Origin: Arenibacter troitsensis
GTDB taxonomy: Bacteria > Bacteroidota > Bacteroidia > Flavobacteriales > Flavobacteriaceae
Assembly (NCBI RefSeq): GCF_900177645.1
Contig: NZ_FXAO01000006.1
Span: 62,001 to 126,000 of the forward strand
Reading direction: 5' to 3'
Length of the DNA: 64,000 nucleotides
The position numbers were made by a program, and so were the translations under genes. Shown piece by piece: positions 54,351 through 63,678 of the stretch. The number at the start of each line of letters is the position of its first letter. Position 1 is the stretch's first letter. Below the pieces are notes generated by a model. The model saw only the letters and a program-made list of their open reading frames with translations. It had not been told where the DNA came from and searched no databases.

Positions 54351-57113
54351 CTAAAGTTTTAACTTTCCTGAAGGATAGCTAAATTGGTAGGTACCCGAGC
54401 CCAATTCCAATTGTACACCTTCATCCGTTTGCTTCAATGTTTTTAACAAATCTGATTTCAGCTTGCTGTTATTGATCAGAATGCTATCCGGGGTGGCTTT
54501 TGGTAAAGTAACACTGGCCGTGGTATTGGACGGAATCACAACTTCATAATGAAATTTTCCATCCTTAATTTCCCAAGCGGATTTTATTTTTCCGTAAAGG
54601 GACAAAAATTCAGCATCTGCAGAAGTCAAACCTCCACCTGGGTGCGGGTCAAAAATGATATGCTTGTATCCCGGGTTCTTAGGGTCAATTCTTAATCCGC
54701 CCACATGGGTATATAGCCATTCCCCAATAGCGCCGTACGAATAGTGATTAAAGCTGTTCATGCCCTCTATAATGGTGCCATCGGGTTTCTGCGTATCCCA
54801 ACGCTCCCAAATGGTAGTGGCTCCCATCGTAATGGGATAAAGCCAAGAAGGGAATTCCTTTCTATTTAACAACATAAAGGCCAAATCGTCGCGACCTATT
54901 TTAGAGAGTGTAGTACAGAGTAAGGGGGTACCTAAAAATCCAGTGGTCAAGTGGCCGAATTTCTCTATATCCGCTGCAAAATATGCCGCCGATTTTTCAA
55001 TTAAACCTTCAGGAATCAAATCGAAGGAAATGGCCATGGCATAAGCCGTTTGCGTATGGGATACCAAGCGACCGTTGGGGGTAATATACTCTTGTATAAA
55101 GGCTTTCTTTATATTTACGGCCTGTTCCTTATACTTGCCTACATCTTCCGTTTTACCAATAATGGCGGCTATTTTGGCTAAAAGTGTTGTGGAATAATAG
55201 GCATAGGCGGTCGCGATCAAATCTTTCTCGGTAACCGAACCATTGTAATCGGGCTTATCCGCGTTATAGGCCAACCAATCGCCCCAGTGCCAGTGCTTGG
55301 GGTCGTTCCATAGGTAATCTTCACCTGATTTTACGGCCATAAAATTTACCCAGGCTTTCATACTTTCATATTGTTCTTCCAAAATTCTTTTGTCGCCATA
55401 GGATTGGTATACGGTCCATGGAATAATTACGGCAGCATCGGCCCATCCGGTGGCCCCACCTTGGGCACTTACGCCTTCACCTCCAGTAAGTATATCCGGA
55501 ACTACATTGGTTACCGACCCGTTTTCGTGTTGGTCCAGGGCTAAATCTTTTAGCCACTTGATATAAAAGGCGGCCACATCAAAATTATAGGCAGCGGTCA
55601 TACTAAATACCTGGGCATCCCCTGTCCAACCCGCCCGTTCATCGCGTTGAGGACAATCGGTAGGGATATCCAAGAAATTATCTTTTTGCCCCCATTGAAT
55701 ATTGCTTTGTAGTTGATTGATCATAGGGTCTGAGGTCGTAAAGCTTCCAGTAGGAGCAATATCGGAATGAATGACTATCCCCGTAATATCATCCAGACTT
55801 AAGGTGCCCGGGTAATCTATTACCTGAATATATCGGAATCCGTGGGATGTAAAATGGGGTTCAAATATTTCCTCTCCATCACCTTTCAAGGTGTAAATGT
55901 CGGTCGCCTCAGCGGCACGGAGGTTCTTGGTATAAAAGTTACCATCTTTATCCAGTACTTCGGCAAATTTTAGGGTAACACGGTCACCTTTGTTACCTCT
56001 TACCCGCATTCGTGCCCATCCAACAATATTCTGACCTAGATCCAATACAATTTCCCCTTTAGGGGTCGTAATCAACTTTTTGGGTTTAATTTCCTCAATG
56101 GCCTTTACAGGAGGACCTTGGGGAGCCACCAATATTTCCTTGGAATGGTCAAGGATTTGGACCTTTGTCCACTTGTTGTCATCAAATCCACTTTGGGCCC
56201 AACCGTCCATTTCAAGTCGGGCATCATATTTCTCCCCGTTGTACATATCAGATTCCAAAATGGGGCCATAGGAAGCCTTCCAATCCCCGTTGCTCACAAT
56301 GGTCTCATTGGTACCATCGGTATAATTGATGTTAAGCTGTACCAATAATGCAAGTTGTTTACCATAAAAGGCATAGTCGCCTTTCCAACCAATATTACCG
56401 CGGTACCAACCATCTCCCACAATGGCTCCTATAGCGTTATTGCCTTGTAACATTTCAGTTACATCATAGGTTTGATACTGAAGCCTTTTATTATAAGTGG
56501 TATATCCTGGAGTAAAAAGATCGTTGCCCACTTTTTCCCCGTTCAAATATAATTCGTAGACACCTAAGGAAGTAACCTGGACTTTGGCAGATTTAATTGC
56601 TTTTTTGGTTTTGAACTCAGTTCTAAAATACTGGGAAGGATGCGATTTCTTTTCAGTGGTAATATCGTCCATGGCAATATATGATGCCGTCCATAGTGAC
56701 CTATCCAAAATACCCATTTCCCAAAACGCTGGGCTACTCCAAGAGGTAGCACGGTTTTTATTGTCCCAGATCCTTACCTGCCAATATACGCGTTGCATGG
56801 AGGTAAGCGCAGGTCCGCCATAAACCACATTCACAGATTGGTCGCTTTCAACTTTTTGCGAAGACCAGATAAGATTTTTTCCGCTTTCCAGATCTTTCTT
56901 AGAATTGGCCACCCTAATTTCGTAGGCGGTTTGCATTAAATTTCGTTCGCCCGAATTTAATTGCCAACCCAACCTTGGTTTAAGCACATCAATCCCTATG
57001 GGGTTTATTTTATATTCGGTGACCAGGTTTATTAATTCTGCCTTCTTCATCGAAAAAGAAGTGATTATACATAGAAGAAGTATAAGTGTAACTCGTTGAA
57101 TTGTTGTTCTCAA
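54351..57113 (-). CDS. Alpha-L-rhamnosidase (GH78)
   Basis: A 920-residue protein with a signal peptide (about residues 1-23). The layout is that of GH78: N-terminal beta-sandwich domains (residues about 28-330), a Bac_rhamnosid-type segment (VLDLGQNIVGWARMRVRGNKGD), and a catalytic (alpha/alpha)6-barrel. The DCPQRDERAGWTGDAQVF motif lies at about residues 485-502, where the Asp and Glu residues act as catalytic acids, and a C-terminal beta-domain follows. It cleaves terminal alpha-L-rhamnose from the glycan or its fragments. It is the last gene of the minus-strand run, separated from the sulfatase by about 145 bp. Confidence 0.95.
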   Translation of the reverse strand: MRTTIQRVTLILLLCIITSFSMKKAELINLVTEYKINPIGIDVLKPRLGWQLNSGERNLMQTAYEIRVANSKKDLESGKNLIWSSQKVESDQSVNVVYGGPALTSMQRVYWQVRIWDNKNRATSWSSPAFWEMGILDRSLWTASYIAMDDITTEKKSHPSQYFRTEFKTKKAIKSAKVQVTSLGVYELYLNGEKVGNDLFTPGYTTYNKRLQYQTYDVTEMLQGNNAIGAIVGDGWYRGNIGWKGDYAFYGKQLALLVQLNINYTDGTNETIVSNGDWKASYGPILESDMYNGEKYDARLEMDGWAQSGFDDNKWTKVQILDHSKEILVAPQGPPVKAIEEIKPKKLITTPKGEIVLDLGQNIVGWARMRVRGNKGDRVTLKFAEVLDKDGNFYTKNLRAAEATDIYTLKGDGEEIFEPHFTSHGFRYIQVIDYPGTLSLDDITGIVIHSDIAPTGSFTTSDPMINQLQSNIQWGQKDNFLDIPTDCPQRDERAGWTGDAQVFSMTAAYNFDVAAFYIKWLKDLALDQHENGSVTNVVPDILTGGEGVSAQGGATGWADAAVIIPWTVYQSYGDKRILEEQYESMKAWVNFMAVKSGEDYLWNDPKHWHWGDWLAYNADKPDYNGSVTEKDLIATAYAYYSTTLLAKIAAIIGKTEDVGKYKEQAVNIKKAFIQEYITPNGRLVSHTQTAYAMAISFDLIPEGLIEKSAAYFAADIEKFGHLTTGFLGTPLLCTTLSKIGRDDLAFMLLNRKEFPSWLYPITMGATTIWERWDTQKPDGTIIEGMNSFNHYSYGAIGEWLYTHVGGLRIDPKNPGYKHIIFDPHPGGGLTSADAEFLSLYGKIKSAWEIKDGKFHYEVVIPSNTTASVTLPKATPDSILINNSKLKSDLLKTLKQTDEGVQLELGSGTYQFSYPSGKLKL

Positions 57114-57257
57114 GATAGTAATTGTTTAGTAGTTGATATTATTATAAAAGTACCTATAGGCCAAGGCAAGTGCATCCTGCTCTATCCTGTCCTTTTACCA
57201 CTTTAGATCAGAATGAATGGGCCGAAAGACCCCATACATAACTGGGTTTGGGAATAT

Positions 57258-58781
57258 TTATTGAGGCGCTCCAATAACCTTTATCGGGCTACCGTCCGAT
57301 CCGCTGGTCCTGGCTTTATTCTCTACAAAATAGGGTTGAAAGGTATAGGATGAATTTGGATCCCATTGCACGTTGGTTTTGGGCAAGTACCTTTTTAGCC
57401 GCTCTATTTCCTTTCGATATTCGGGATTTTCAGCTTGATTGGCGAATTCGTTCTTATCGTATCTATGATCATAAAACTCTTCTCCCCCATCTTCATATTG
57501 GATGTAACGGAACTTATCGGATTTTACGGTATGATTGTTCATTCCAAATGTCGTTATGGCCACATAAGTTTCGTCCATTTCTTTATCCTGCATTAAAGGC
57601 ACTAAACTTATACCCTCATTTCTTTCATAGGCAGGTAACCCACATAATTCCAAAAGGGTTGGGTAAATGGAAAGCATTTCTACCGGTGTATCCATTATCT
57701 TACCCTTTGGCAATTGGGGCGCAGCGAAAAATAGCGGTGCATTGGTAGCGGAATTCCACAGGGCATGCTTGGCGAAGGTGCCCTTCTCTCCTAATCGATA
57801 TCCATGATCGGACCATAGGACAATAACCGTATTATCTGCATAACTACTATTATCCAAGGCATCTATCAATCTACCTATTTCATTATCCACATAACTAATG
57901 CAGGCCAAATAGGCCTGGATAATCTTAGGCCATTCCCCACTTTCAATGGCCCATTCCGTAGAGGGCATCATGGGCAGATCATTGATCTGTAGCGCAATTG
58001 GGGGAACATCGTTAAGATCATCCTTCCTATATGGCCTTGTTTTTATGCTATCCAGCGGATGCATATCGAACCATTTTTGAGGAACATACAAGGGTACATG
58101 TACCCGTAAAAAACCGATTCCCATAAAAAAAGGTTTGTTATACTTTCTATTCAGGCGTTCGGCTACCCAGTCCACCGATTTATGATCGGGCATTAAAGAA
58201 TCGGCTTCGGGAAAAGCTCCCCAATCCGTACTCGTTCTTCCATATTTTTCCCTGTCAGCTGTACCGTAACCGTCCCAAACCAAACGCTCCTTAGGATATG
58301 GTCCAAAACCCTTTACCCTGCCACCGGATTCTTCCAAAACACCTTCGGGAGCATGGTCATGAAACAATTTTCCAATACCCATGGTATGGTATCCGTTGTT
58401 CCCGAAGTATTCAGGCAGCATAATAATGTCCTTGGTCGCCGGGTTTTCCGAGCGAATCTTATTATCGTCGATCATACCATAAATCCCTGTGGTAGAAGGG
58501 CGCAGGCCTGTCATTAAGGAGGCTCTTGAAGGGCCGCACAAAGGTGCCTGACAATGGGCGTCGGAAAACATAATGCCCCTAGCAGCCAGTTTATCCAGGT
58601 TGGGGGTCTTTGTATTGGAATACCTATCCAAAACCCCTAACATGTTGTTGAGATCATCCACCGCAATGAAAAGTACATTGGGGTGTTCTTTTTTTAGGAT
58701 TTCACCTATTTTATCTCCTTCCTTACAGGCGTTCAAAAGAAGTAAACCCAGCAAAAAAATTATATAAACTCCATTTTTCAT
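57258..58781 (-). CDS. Type I sulfatase lipoprotein, iduronate-2-sulfatase-like
   Basis: A 507-residue sulfatase. LLNAC at residues 15-19 is the lipobox. NVLFIAVDDLNNMLGV is the N-terminal metal motif; PLCGPSRASLMTG contains the catalytic C82. WSDHGYRLGEKGTFAKHALWN is typical of iduronate-2-sulfatase-like (S1_7/S1_8-type) enzymes, which act on sulfated uronates or rhamnose-containing glycans. The gene is in the minus-strand run between the alpha/alpha-toroid protein (30-bp gap) and the rhamnosidase. Confidence 0.93.
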   Translation of the reverse strand: MKNGVYIIFLLGLLLLNACKEGDKIGEILKKEHPNVLFIAVDDLNNMLGVLDRYSNTKTPNLDKLAARGIMFSDAHCQAPLCGPSRASLMTGLRPSTTGIYGMIDDNKIRSENPATKDIIMLPEYFGNNGYHTMGIGKLFHDHAPEGVLEESGGRVKGFGPYPKERLVWDGYGTADREKYGRTSTDWGAFPEADSLMPDHKSVDWVAERLNRKYNKPFFMGIGFLRVHVPLYVPQKWFDMHPLDSIKTRPYRKDDLNDVPPIALQINDLPMMPSTEWAIESGEWPKIIQAYLACISYVDNEIGRLIDALDNSSYADNTVIVLWSDHGYRLGEKGTFAKHALWNSATNAPLFFAAPQLPKGKIMDTPVEMLSIYPTLLELCGLPAYERNEGISLVPLMQDKEMDETYVAITTFGMNNHTVKSDKFRYIQYEDGGEEFYDHRYDKNEFANQAENPEYRKEIERLKRYLPKTNVQWDPNSSYTFQPYFVENKARTSGSDGSPIKVIGAPQ

Positions 58782-58811
58782 TTATCGATCGAATATGTTT
58801 ATGTCGGTCGC

Positions 58812-60725
58812 TTAAGAAACTTCAATACTTATTTCTACTTCCTTTGTGGTTTCTTCAAAAAAGGCCATGATTGGAATGGCCTCTGCGCCAGGCACCATAT
58901 TGAATGATCTTTCCCTTGGAATTCCTTTTATGGTCAAAGGAACATTGGCCTTGATGCTCACTTGCCCTTCGGGTTTTTGAACAGTAATTTCGTTCGGGTT
59001 AGGTTGAAGAACCTTCTCCCCTGTAGGCGATATTATGGGAAGTACGAATGCCGTTTTTTCTTTTATGGGTTGGGCAGTTTTTGCAGTAATCCGCATTACA
59101 TCCTTTGAACAAGTATAGGTCAGTTCAAAATCTGATGCAGTTTCAGTGACCGCTTCATTTTCTGTGTTCTTGAGTTGTGCTTTTGCATTTAACCGTATTT
59201 CCCCCTCGGTATCTCCGGAGGTCACGGTTGCCGCCCTATCAAATATATTGCTGTACCACACATCGTCCTTAAATGTTTCCACACGGGGGGTAAAGGCAAA
59301 ATCTTCCCCGGGGTTCGGTTGCTGATTATAGGGTTCCACCAATTTATAAATGGCCATACTTGCCGCGCACAACAGTCCTACCCTGTTATGGTACAGTACC
59401 GACAAGGCCCCACCGGTTGCTTGTCTATAATGTCCATCTTTATAAATGGCATCATAGGCAGTGACCGTTCCACGCCAATCGCCACGGGCGAAAAGATTGG
59501 TATCCAATTCGGGAAAATACTTTATTCCATCGGCTGTGGTTCTGGGCAAGGGTGCTGTAGTATTTATTTCGGGTAGGTGATCCCAATGGTCGAGCATAAC
59601 GGCCAAATTTTTGGAGTGGGAAAAAGTATGGTGCACACAGGGTTTTATACCATGGGATAGATAATGGATACCGCCATGCAACAGGCCGTCGGCCGTGCAA
59701 CGACGCAACAGTTGCGTGCTTTTTACCGCAGCCGTACCCAATGCCGGATTTTTGTGCGCCATCATTCCGAAGGCAGGCTGACATCCGTCCGTAGTGCGAC
59801 TTCCCCAATAAGACCATTTAAATTGACGGGTACCCCAACTATTGTCCCAGCCCCCATCAGGCAACATAAATTCCAAATGGCTATTCAAGGATTTGGTGAT
59901 CAGGTTCAATAGTTCTTCATCATTTACATGTAAGGCATACATGACCAGACTATTCAGGGACTCTTCCACATTATACCCCAGATCAACTGCCGGCAATCCT
60001 TTGGCACTTCTTTTATCACTAGGTTTCCCTTCTCCGAACAATAGACGGTTTGGTTCTGTAAAATAAGCCTTTAGCTCCTCGGCCAACTCCTTGCTACGCT
60101 TTATATAGCTGTCATTATTAAGTACCCTTCCAATTAGGTTAAGCCCGTAAACGGCAGTGGCCGGATAGTTTATATTGGTGAACGATATAGTAAACTTCTC
60201 ATAAATAAATTCGGCCGCTTGGCCCAAACGATCTTTCCAATGTTCATATCTAGCATCATCCAATAGATCGCTGTAATAATGCAGGGCTTCGGCAAGGGCT
60301 ATGGCTCCAAAAATAGTGGTACCGTTCCACGATTTGGGGTCCAGGCCATTGGACCAACTTCCATCCGGAAGGCTAACGTTCCTCTCCCATTCAAAAGCAG
60401 CTATTCCTGCCTCCAGATACTTCTTTTCACCCGTAGCCTTAGCCATATGTAAGAAAGGGTAAACGGCATCCATACTCCGTGCATGAACCACATCACAGGC
60501 AGGGCATTTCAACATTCCGTGTACCTTGGTATCACTGGGATCCAAAATCTGAACACGGATCATTCCATCGCACCAGTCCTTTAGCAGGTCGAAGGTCAGC
60601 TTCTTAAATTCCGCAGAATGTGTAGGCTCCGTTTTATGGCTACATGAATTTAGCCATGAGGCCATGGGGAGCGTCAAACCTATTCCACCTATTGTTGAGA
60701 GTTGTATAAATGCCTTGCGTTCCAT
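58812..60725 (-). CDS. Exported alpha/alpha-toroid protein, candidate polysaccharide lyase or hydrolase
   Basis: A 637-residue protein with a signal region ending in LNSC (Cys28), so probably a lipoprotein. Residues about 60-430 are helix-rich with conserved clusters: KCPACDVVHARSMDAVYPFL, DLGYNVEESLNSLVMYAL, GGWDNSWGTRQFKWSYWGSR and KPCVHHTFSHSKNLAVMLD. This matches an (alpha/alpha)6-toroid followed by a beta-sandwich, as in heparinase II/III- and alginate-lyase-like families. I cannot assign a named family. Between GH105 and a sulfatase, a lyase that creates the unsaturated uronate for GH105 would make sense; this is inference. Confidence 0.6.
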   Translation of the reverse strand: MERKAFIQLSTIGGIGLTLPMASWLNSCSHKTEPTHSAEFKKLTFDLLKDWCDGMIRVQILDPSDTKVHGMLKCPACDVVHARSMDAVYPFLHMAKATGEKKYLEAGIAAFEWERNVSLPDGSWSNGLDPKSWNGTTIFGAIALAEALHYYSDLLDDARYEHWKDRLGQAAEFIYEKFTISFTNINYPATAVYGLNLIGRVLNNDSYIKRSKELAEELKAYFTEPNRLLFGEGKPSDKRSAKGLPAVDLGYNVEESLNSLVMYALHVNDEELLNLITKSLNSHLEFMLPDGGWDNSWGTRQFKWSYWGSRTTDGCQPAFGMMAHKNPALGTAAVKSTQLLRRCTADGLLHGGIHYLSHGIKPCVHHTFSHSKNLAVMLDHWDHLPEINTTAPLPRTTADGIKYFPELDTNLFARGDWRGTVTAYDAIYKDGHYRQATGGALSVLYHNRVGLLCAASMAIYKLVEPYNQQPNPGEDFAFTPRVETFKDDVWYSNIFDRAATVTSGDTEGEIRLNAKAQLKNTENEAVTETASDFELTYTCSKDVMRITAKTAQPIKEKTAFVLPIISPTGEKVLQPNPNEITVQKPEGQVSIKANVPLTIKGIPRERSFNMVPGAEAIPIMAFFEETTKEVEISIEVS

Positions 60726-60785
60726 CTGCTCTATTTAATTATTTAGCTCCATTTATGTTCTAGGGGATGGTTGGTAAATCCTCCT

Positions 60786-61889
60786 TTATTTGCCGCCAAC
60801 CATTTTGTAAATTTCAGAACCGGCACTTAAAAAGGCACCTGTTCCGTACACCTCGGTTTTATCCGGACTTGCATTTCCCGGTTCGGCGCCAATGGGTTGT
60901 ACATAGCCCAACATGCCCTTGTCATTTACATAACTTGCCATGGCATTCCACCCTTTAACCACTGCCTTTTTGTACTTAGTTCCTTTTAATATTCCATTAT
61001 TGATGCCCCATGTCAGACCATACACAAAGAATGAAGAACCACTTGTTTCTGGAGTAGGGTAGAATTTTTGGCCCAATAAGCTCATTGCCCAATGCCCCTC
61101 TGGAGTCTGTAGTTCAAGAAGTTTTATGGACATTTTATTGTAAATATCCAGGAAGTATTCATATTCCTTGGTTTGCGGTTTTAGATTGGATAGAATATCT
61201 GCTAGACCGGCATATACCCAGCCATTTCCACGTCCCCAAAATATTTTGGTTCCCTGATCCAATTTTCCTTTAAATCTTTCATCCCTATAGTAAAGATGTT
61301 CCTCGGCATCAAATAAGAATTCGGTAGTAGCCTTGTACTCCTCCAACATAAAGTCCAAATATTTCTGTTCCCCTGTAATATTATAAAGATCGGCCCAAAC
61401 AGGAGGCGACATAAAAAGAGCATCACACCAATTCCATCGATCTTGATGATAAGGGCTTCCCCAGTTTAATTTAGTGTTCGCCGGATGGTGCATAAGAAAG
61501 CCAAACTGTTCTATAGTAGGCTCCAACATTTCTTCTTCACCATATTTTCTGTAGAGGGCAGCATACATGCGGCCAACGGCATGATCATCCGCATGATACT
61601 TTCGTTCGTGCAATTGCCAATTGTTTTGGTTGCCTATTCCTTTTAACCAATTAAAGTAGGTGTCATCATTGGCCATTTGGGCCCATTTGGCCATACCAAC
61701 ATAAAGGGCTGCATTGGTCCAATGCAGTGGATGGTGTGGTTTTTTATTACTGTAACTGTCATTGATATGGTCCATTTGCCAATCGGAGACCTTTTTCATT
61801 ATGTTTCTTACCTCCTGTGGTTTTATGTCCTGTGCAAAGCATAAATGACCTAACAATAAAGAAATGAGCAGTAATTGAAATGTTTTCAT
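60786..61889 (-). CDS. Unsaturated rhamnogalacturonyl hydrolase-like enzyme (GH105)
   Basis: A 367-residue enzyme with a signal peptide (cleavage near CFAQD, residue 20). The (alpha/alpha)6 barrel carries ADDHAVGRMYAAL (D101/D102) and RWNWCDALFMSPPVWADL (D156), matching the two acidic residues used by GH105. WGRGNGWVYAGLADIL and FFVYGLTWGINNG are further family landmarks. It removes the unsaturated uronate from lyase-generated oligosaccharides. It is exported, unlike the GH88-like enzyme at 5104-6540. It is the first gene of the minus-strand run that continues through the toroid protein, sulfatase and rhamnosidase. Confidence 0.93.
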   Translation of the reverse strand: MKTFQLLLISLLLGHLCFAQDIKPQEVRNIMKKVSDWQMDHINDSYSNKKPHHPLHWTNAALYVGMAKWAQMANDDTYFNWLKGIGNQNNWQLHERKYHADDHAVGRMYAALYRKYGEEEMLEPTIEQFGFLMHHPANTKLNWGSPYHQDRWNWCDALFMSPPVWADLYNITGEQKYLDFMLEEYKATTEFLFDAEEHLYYRDERFKGKLDQGTKIFWGRGNGWVYAGLADILSNLKPQTKEYEYFLDIYNKMSIKLLELQTPEGHWAMSLLGQKFYPTPETSGSSFFVYGLTWGINNGILKGTKYKKAVVKGWNAMASYVNDKGMLGYVQPIGAEPGNASPDKTEVYGTGAFLSAGSEIYKMVGGK

Positions 61890-62037
61890 GTAGTCTTTTT
61901 AAGTGATTGATTATCTTGAATTAATTGAGCCTTATCCTTCCATAAGATCTCGGAATATCAATAAGAATGTCCTTTACAATTTTAGTGGACTTTCTCCGAA
62001 ATTGTATCCTGTAGTGTCCTGTGTATATTGGTTATGA

Positions 62038-62447
62038 AAACAAAATTTATATCTCGTCAAAAAGGCCATAAAGGTTGTCTTGGAGAGCTTCATACCTTGG
62101 CCGGTACAAAAGCAACTATAACTGTTCATCATACAGTAAAATGGAATCAAGATTCCGAAAAATTGAACAAAACAATCAGAACCATATGAAAGGTTGATGC
62201 TGAATGTCCACATGTAAATTGGACACAGGCAGACCTATATTTTGTTAATGTTAGTGCTATTCATCTAACCAAGGGCAATCTAGTCATGGCCCTTTCCACT
62301 CCAAAAACTAGTGATGGAAAAAAATTGGATACCGGTCAAACACAACTGCAATCTGAAGGTGCAGAATGTTTTATAAAAGACATCCACTTTAGTCCTAATT
62401 TAAAAATTCCAGATTGGATTAAAAAAGAGGCGGAGTTCAAATTGTAA
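62038..62447 (+). pseudogene. Decayed gene remnant homologous at its end to the 50055-50423 frame
   Basis: Starting at an ATG, codons are broken by an in-frame stop (about 62186), and the frame continues to a TAA at 62445. The last codons read ECFIKDIHFSPNLKIPDWIKK, echoing the end of the small frame at 50055-50423. It is followed 40 bp later by the decayed sulfatase copy, the same order and similar spacing as at 50.4 kb (45 bp). It is likely the remnant of a duplicated two-gene segment. Confidence 0.55.
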
Positions 62448-62487
62448 TCAGAACTCCGATTTACCATAAACCAAATAGGTACATAAG

Positions 62488-63164
62488 ATGAATTTATTTA
62501 ATAAAAATGCTTGGCCTTTAGTAATTTATTACTTACTAGGAATACTGCTGGATGGTTGCCTAACTGGACCCAAGAATAGTGAAAAGGAAATTGCAATATT
62601 AACCGCGATCGAATTACCTGAGCGAGTCACCATTTTGTAGTTGGTTAGGTAATGGATACCAACCATTTAGGATATTGCGTTGGCGCGATGAAGGCAACTT
62701 GTATAGCATTAATCACTTTAATTTAGGATAAACAAAGACACTGAAAAATTGAATGATTATAATTTCGATCCGCGTGTGATATATAATTTGGCCTGTGCCC
62801 CATCTTAAGGTGACAAATTGTAAGAATTGCAAGCCTAATTGGACCGTTGGATTACAGAAATTGCAGATCAACCAAACCTTCCGGAAAGAGAATTGATTGC
62901 CCAGTTATGAAATGGGGCTGAAACCCAGCCAATAACAACAGAACCCGACATTACATCCGCCAACAATAAAATTACATCCGGCTGTACCACTGAAGGGCTT
63001 CAATAGGGTGTAAACTAATTGAAAAGGTCGGCGCTGATCCAAAAGTATGGTCTGTTTATCAAAAACCTTTTGAAATTCCAACGGGAAGTGTGGTGTATTC
63101 ACGGGCTTATAGGATAGGATTTGTGCCTAGCTGGATTGTTAAGATGACAATTGATGTTTTCTAG
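62488..63164 (+). pseudogene. Decayed sulfatase copy
   Basis: The start (reading MNLFNKNAWPLVIYYLLGI, then KNSEKEIAI) is colinear with the first 50 codons of the sulfatase at 50469. It then jumps, at about 62650, to the equivalent of codons 418-585, ending at TAG 63162-63164. The internal 360 codons, including the formylglycine motif, are deleted, and several in-frame stops occur in both parts. It cannot make an active sulfatase. It lies in direct orientation 10.2 kb from the intact copy. The five-gene block between them (GMC oxidoreductase to GH105) lies within the duplication. Confidence 0.88.
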
Positions 63165-63678
63165 TGAAGTATCAAACTCTTCTCATTAAAAATTGAAAAA
63201 ATATTATGCAATAGTATTTGCATGAACCCTAAGAAAATTAAAATCCAATCCTCGTTTAGAAATGGAGACGGGCAATGGCAACCATCCAATCATATTGTTT
63301 CCTTTTAACTTTATAATGTTGGTTTGGCCCAATATTGATTACAAGGCTTTAAACTAGGCTCAAGGCTGAAAAGAATCGATAAGCTCTACTCAGGATTATA
63401 ACATTTTGAATTAGTGCAATGTCCTTGCTTAACCCATTTATTTACAATATGGCCTTTACCACGTAATACCTTTATACTGCTGCCAAAAATTCATTAATTT
63501 TAATACAATTGGGTTTATTGTGCATCAGTAGATTAATAACAGTTCCATATTAAGTCCCAAATTATTGCAAACCATAGTGAAAAGCCATATTTTACCATTG
63601 CAAAAGCATCAGTTGATGATTCGTAACATGAAGCTGCATGTAGAATATATTTTTATCGTTTGGACCTAAATTTTGAGG
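63165..63678. other. Intergenic region, no gene seen
   Basis: About 515 bp of AT-rich sequence between the sulfatase remnant and the hybrid sensor. No frame, hairpin or repeat was recognised. It probably carries the promoter of the sensor gene. Confidence 0.45.

Noticed and set aside
56080-56348. Plus-strand frames antisense to the GH78 gene
   Set aside because: They fall wholly inside a strongly supported rhamnosidase and have no independent evidence.
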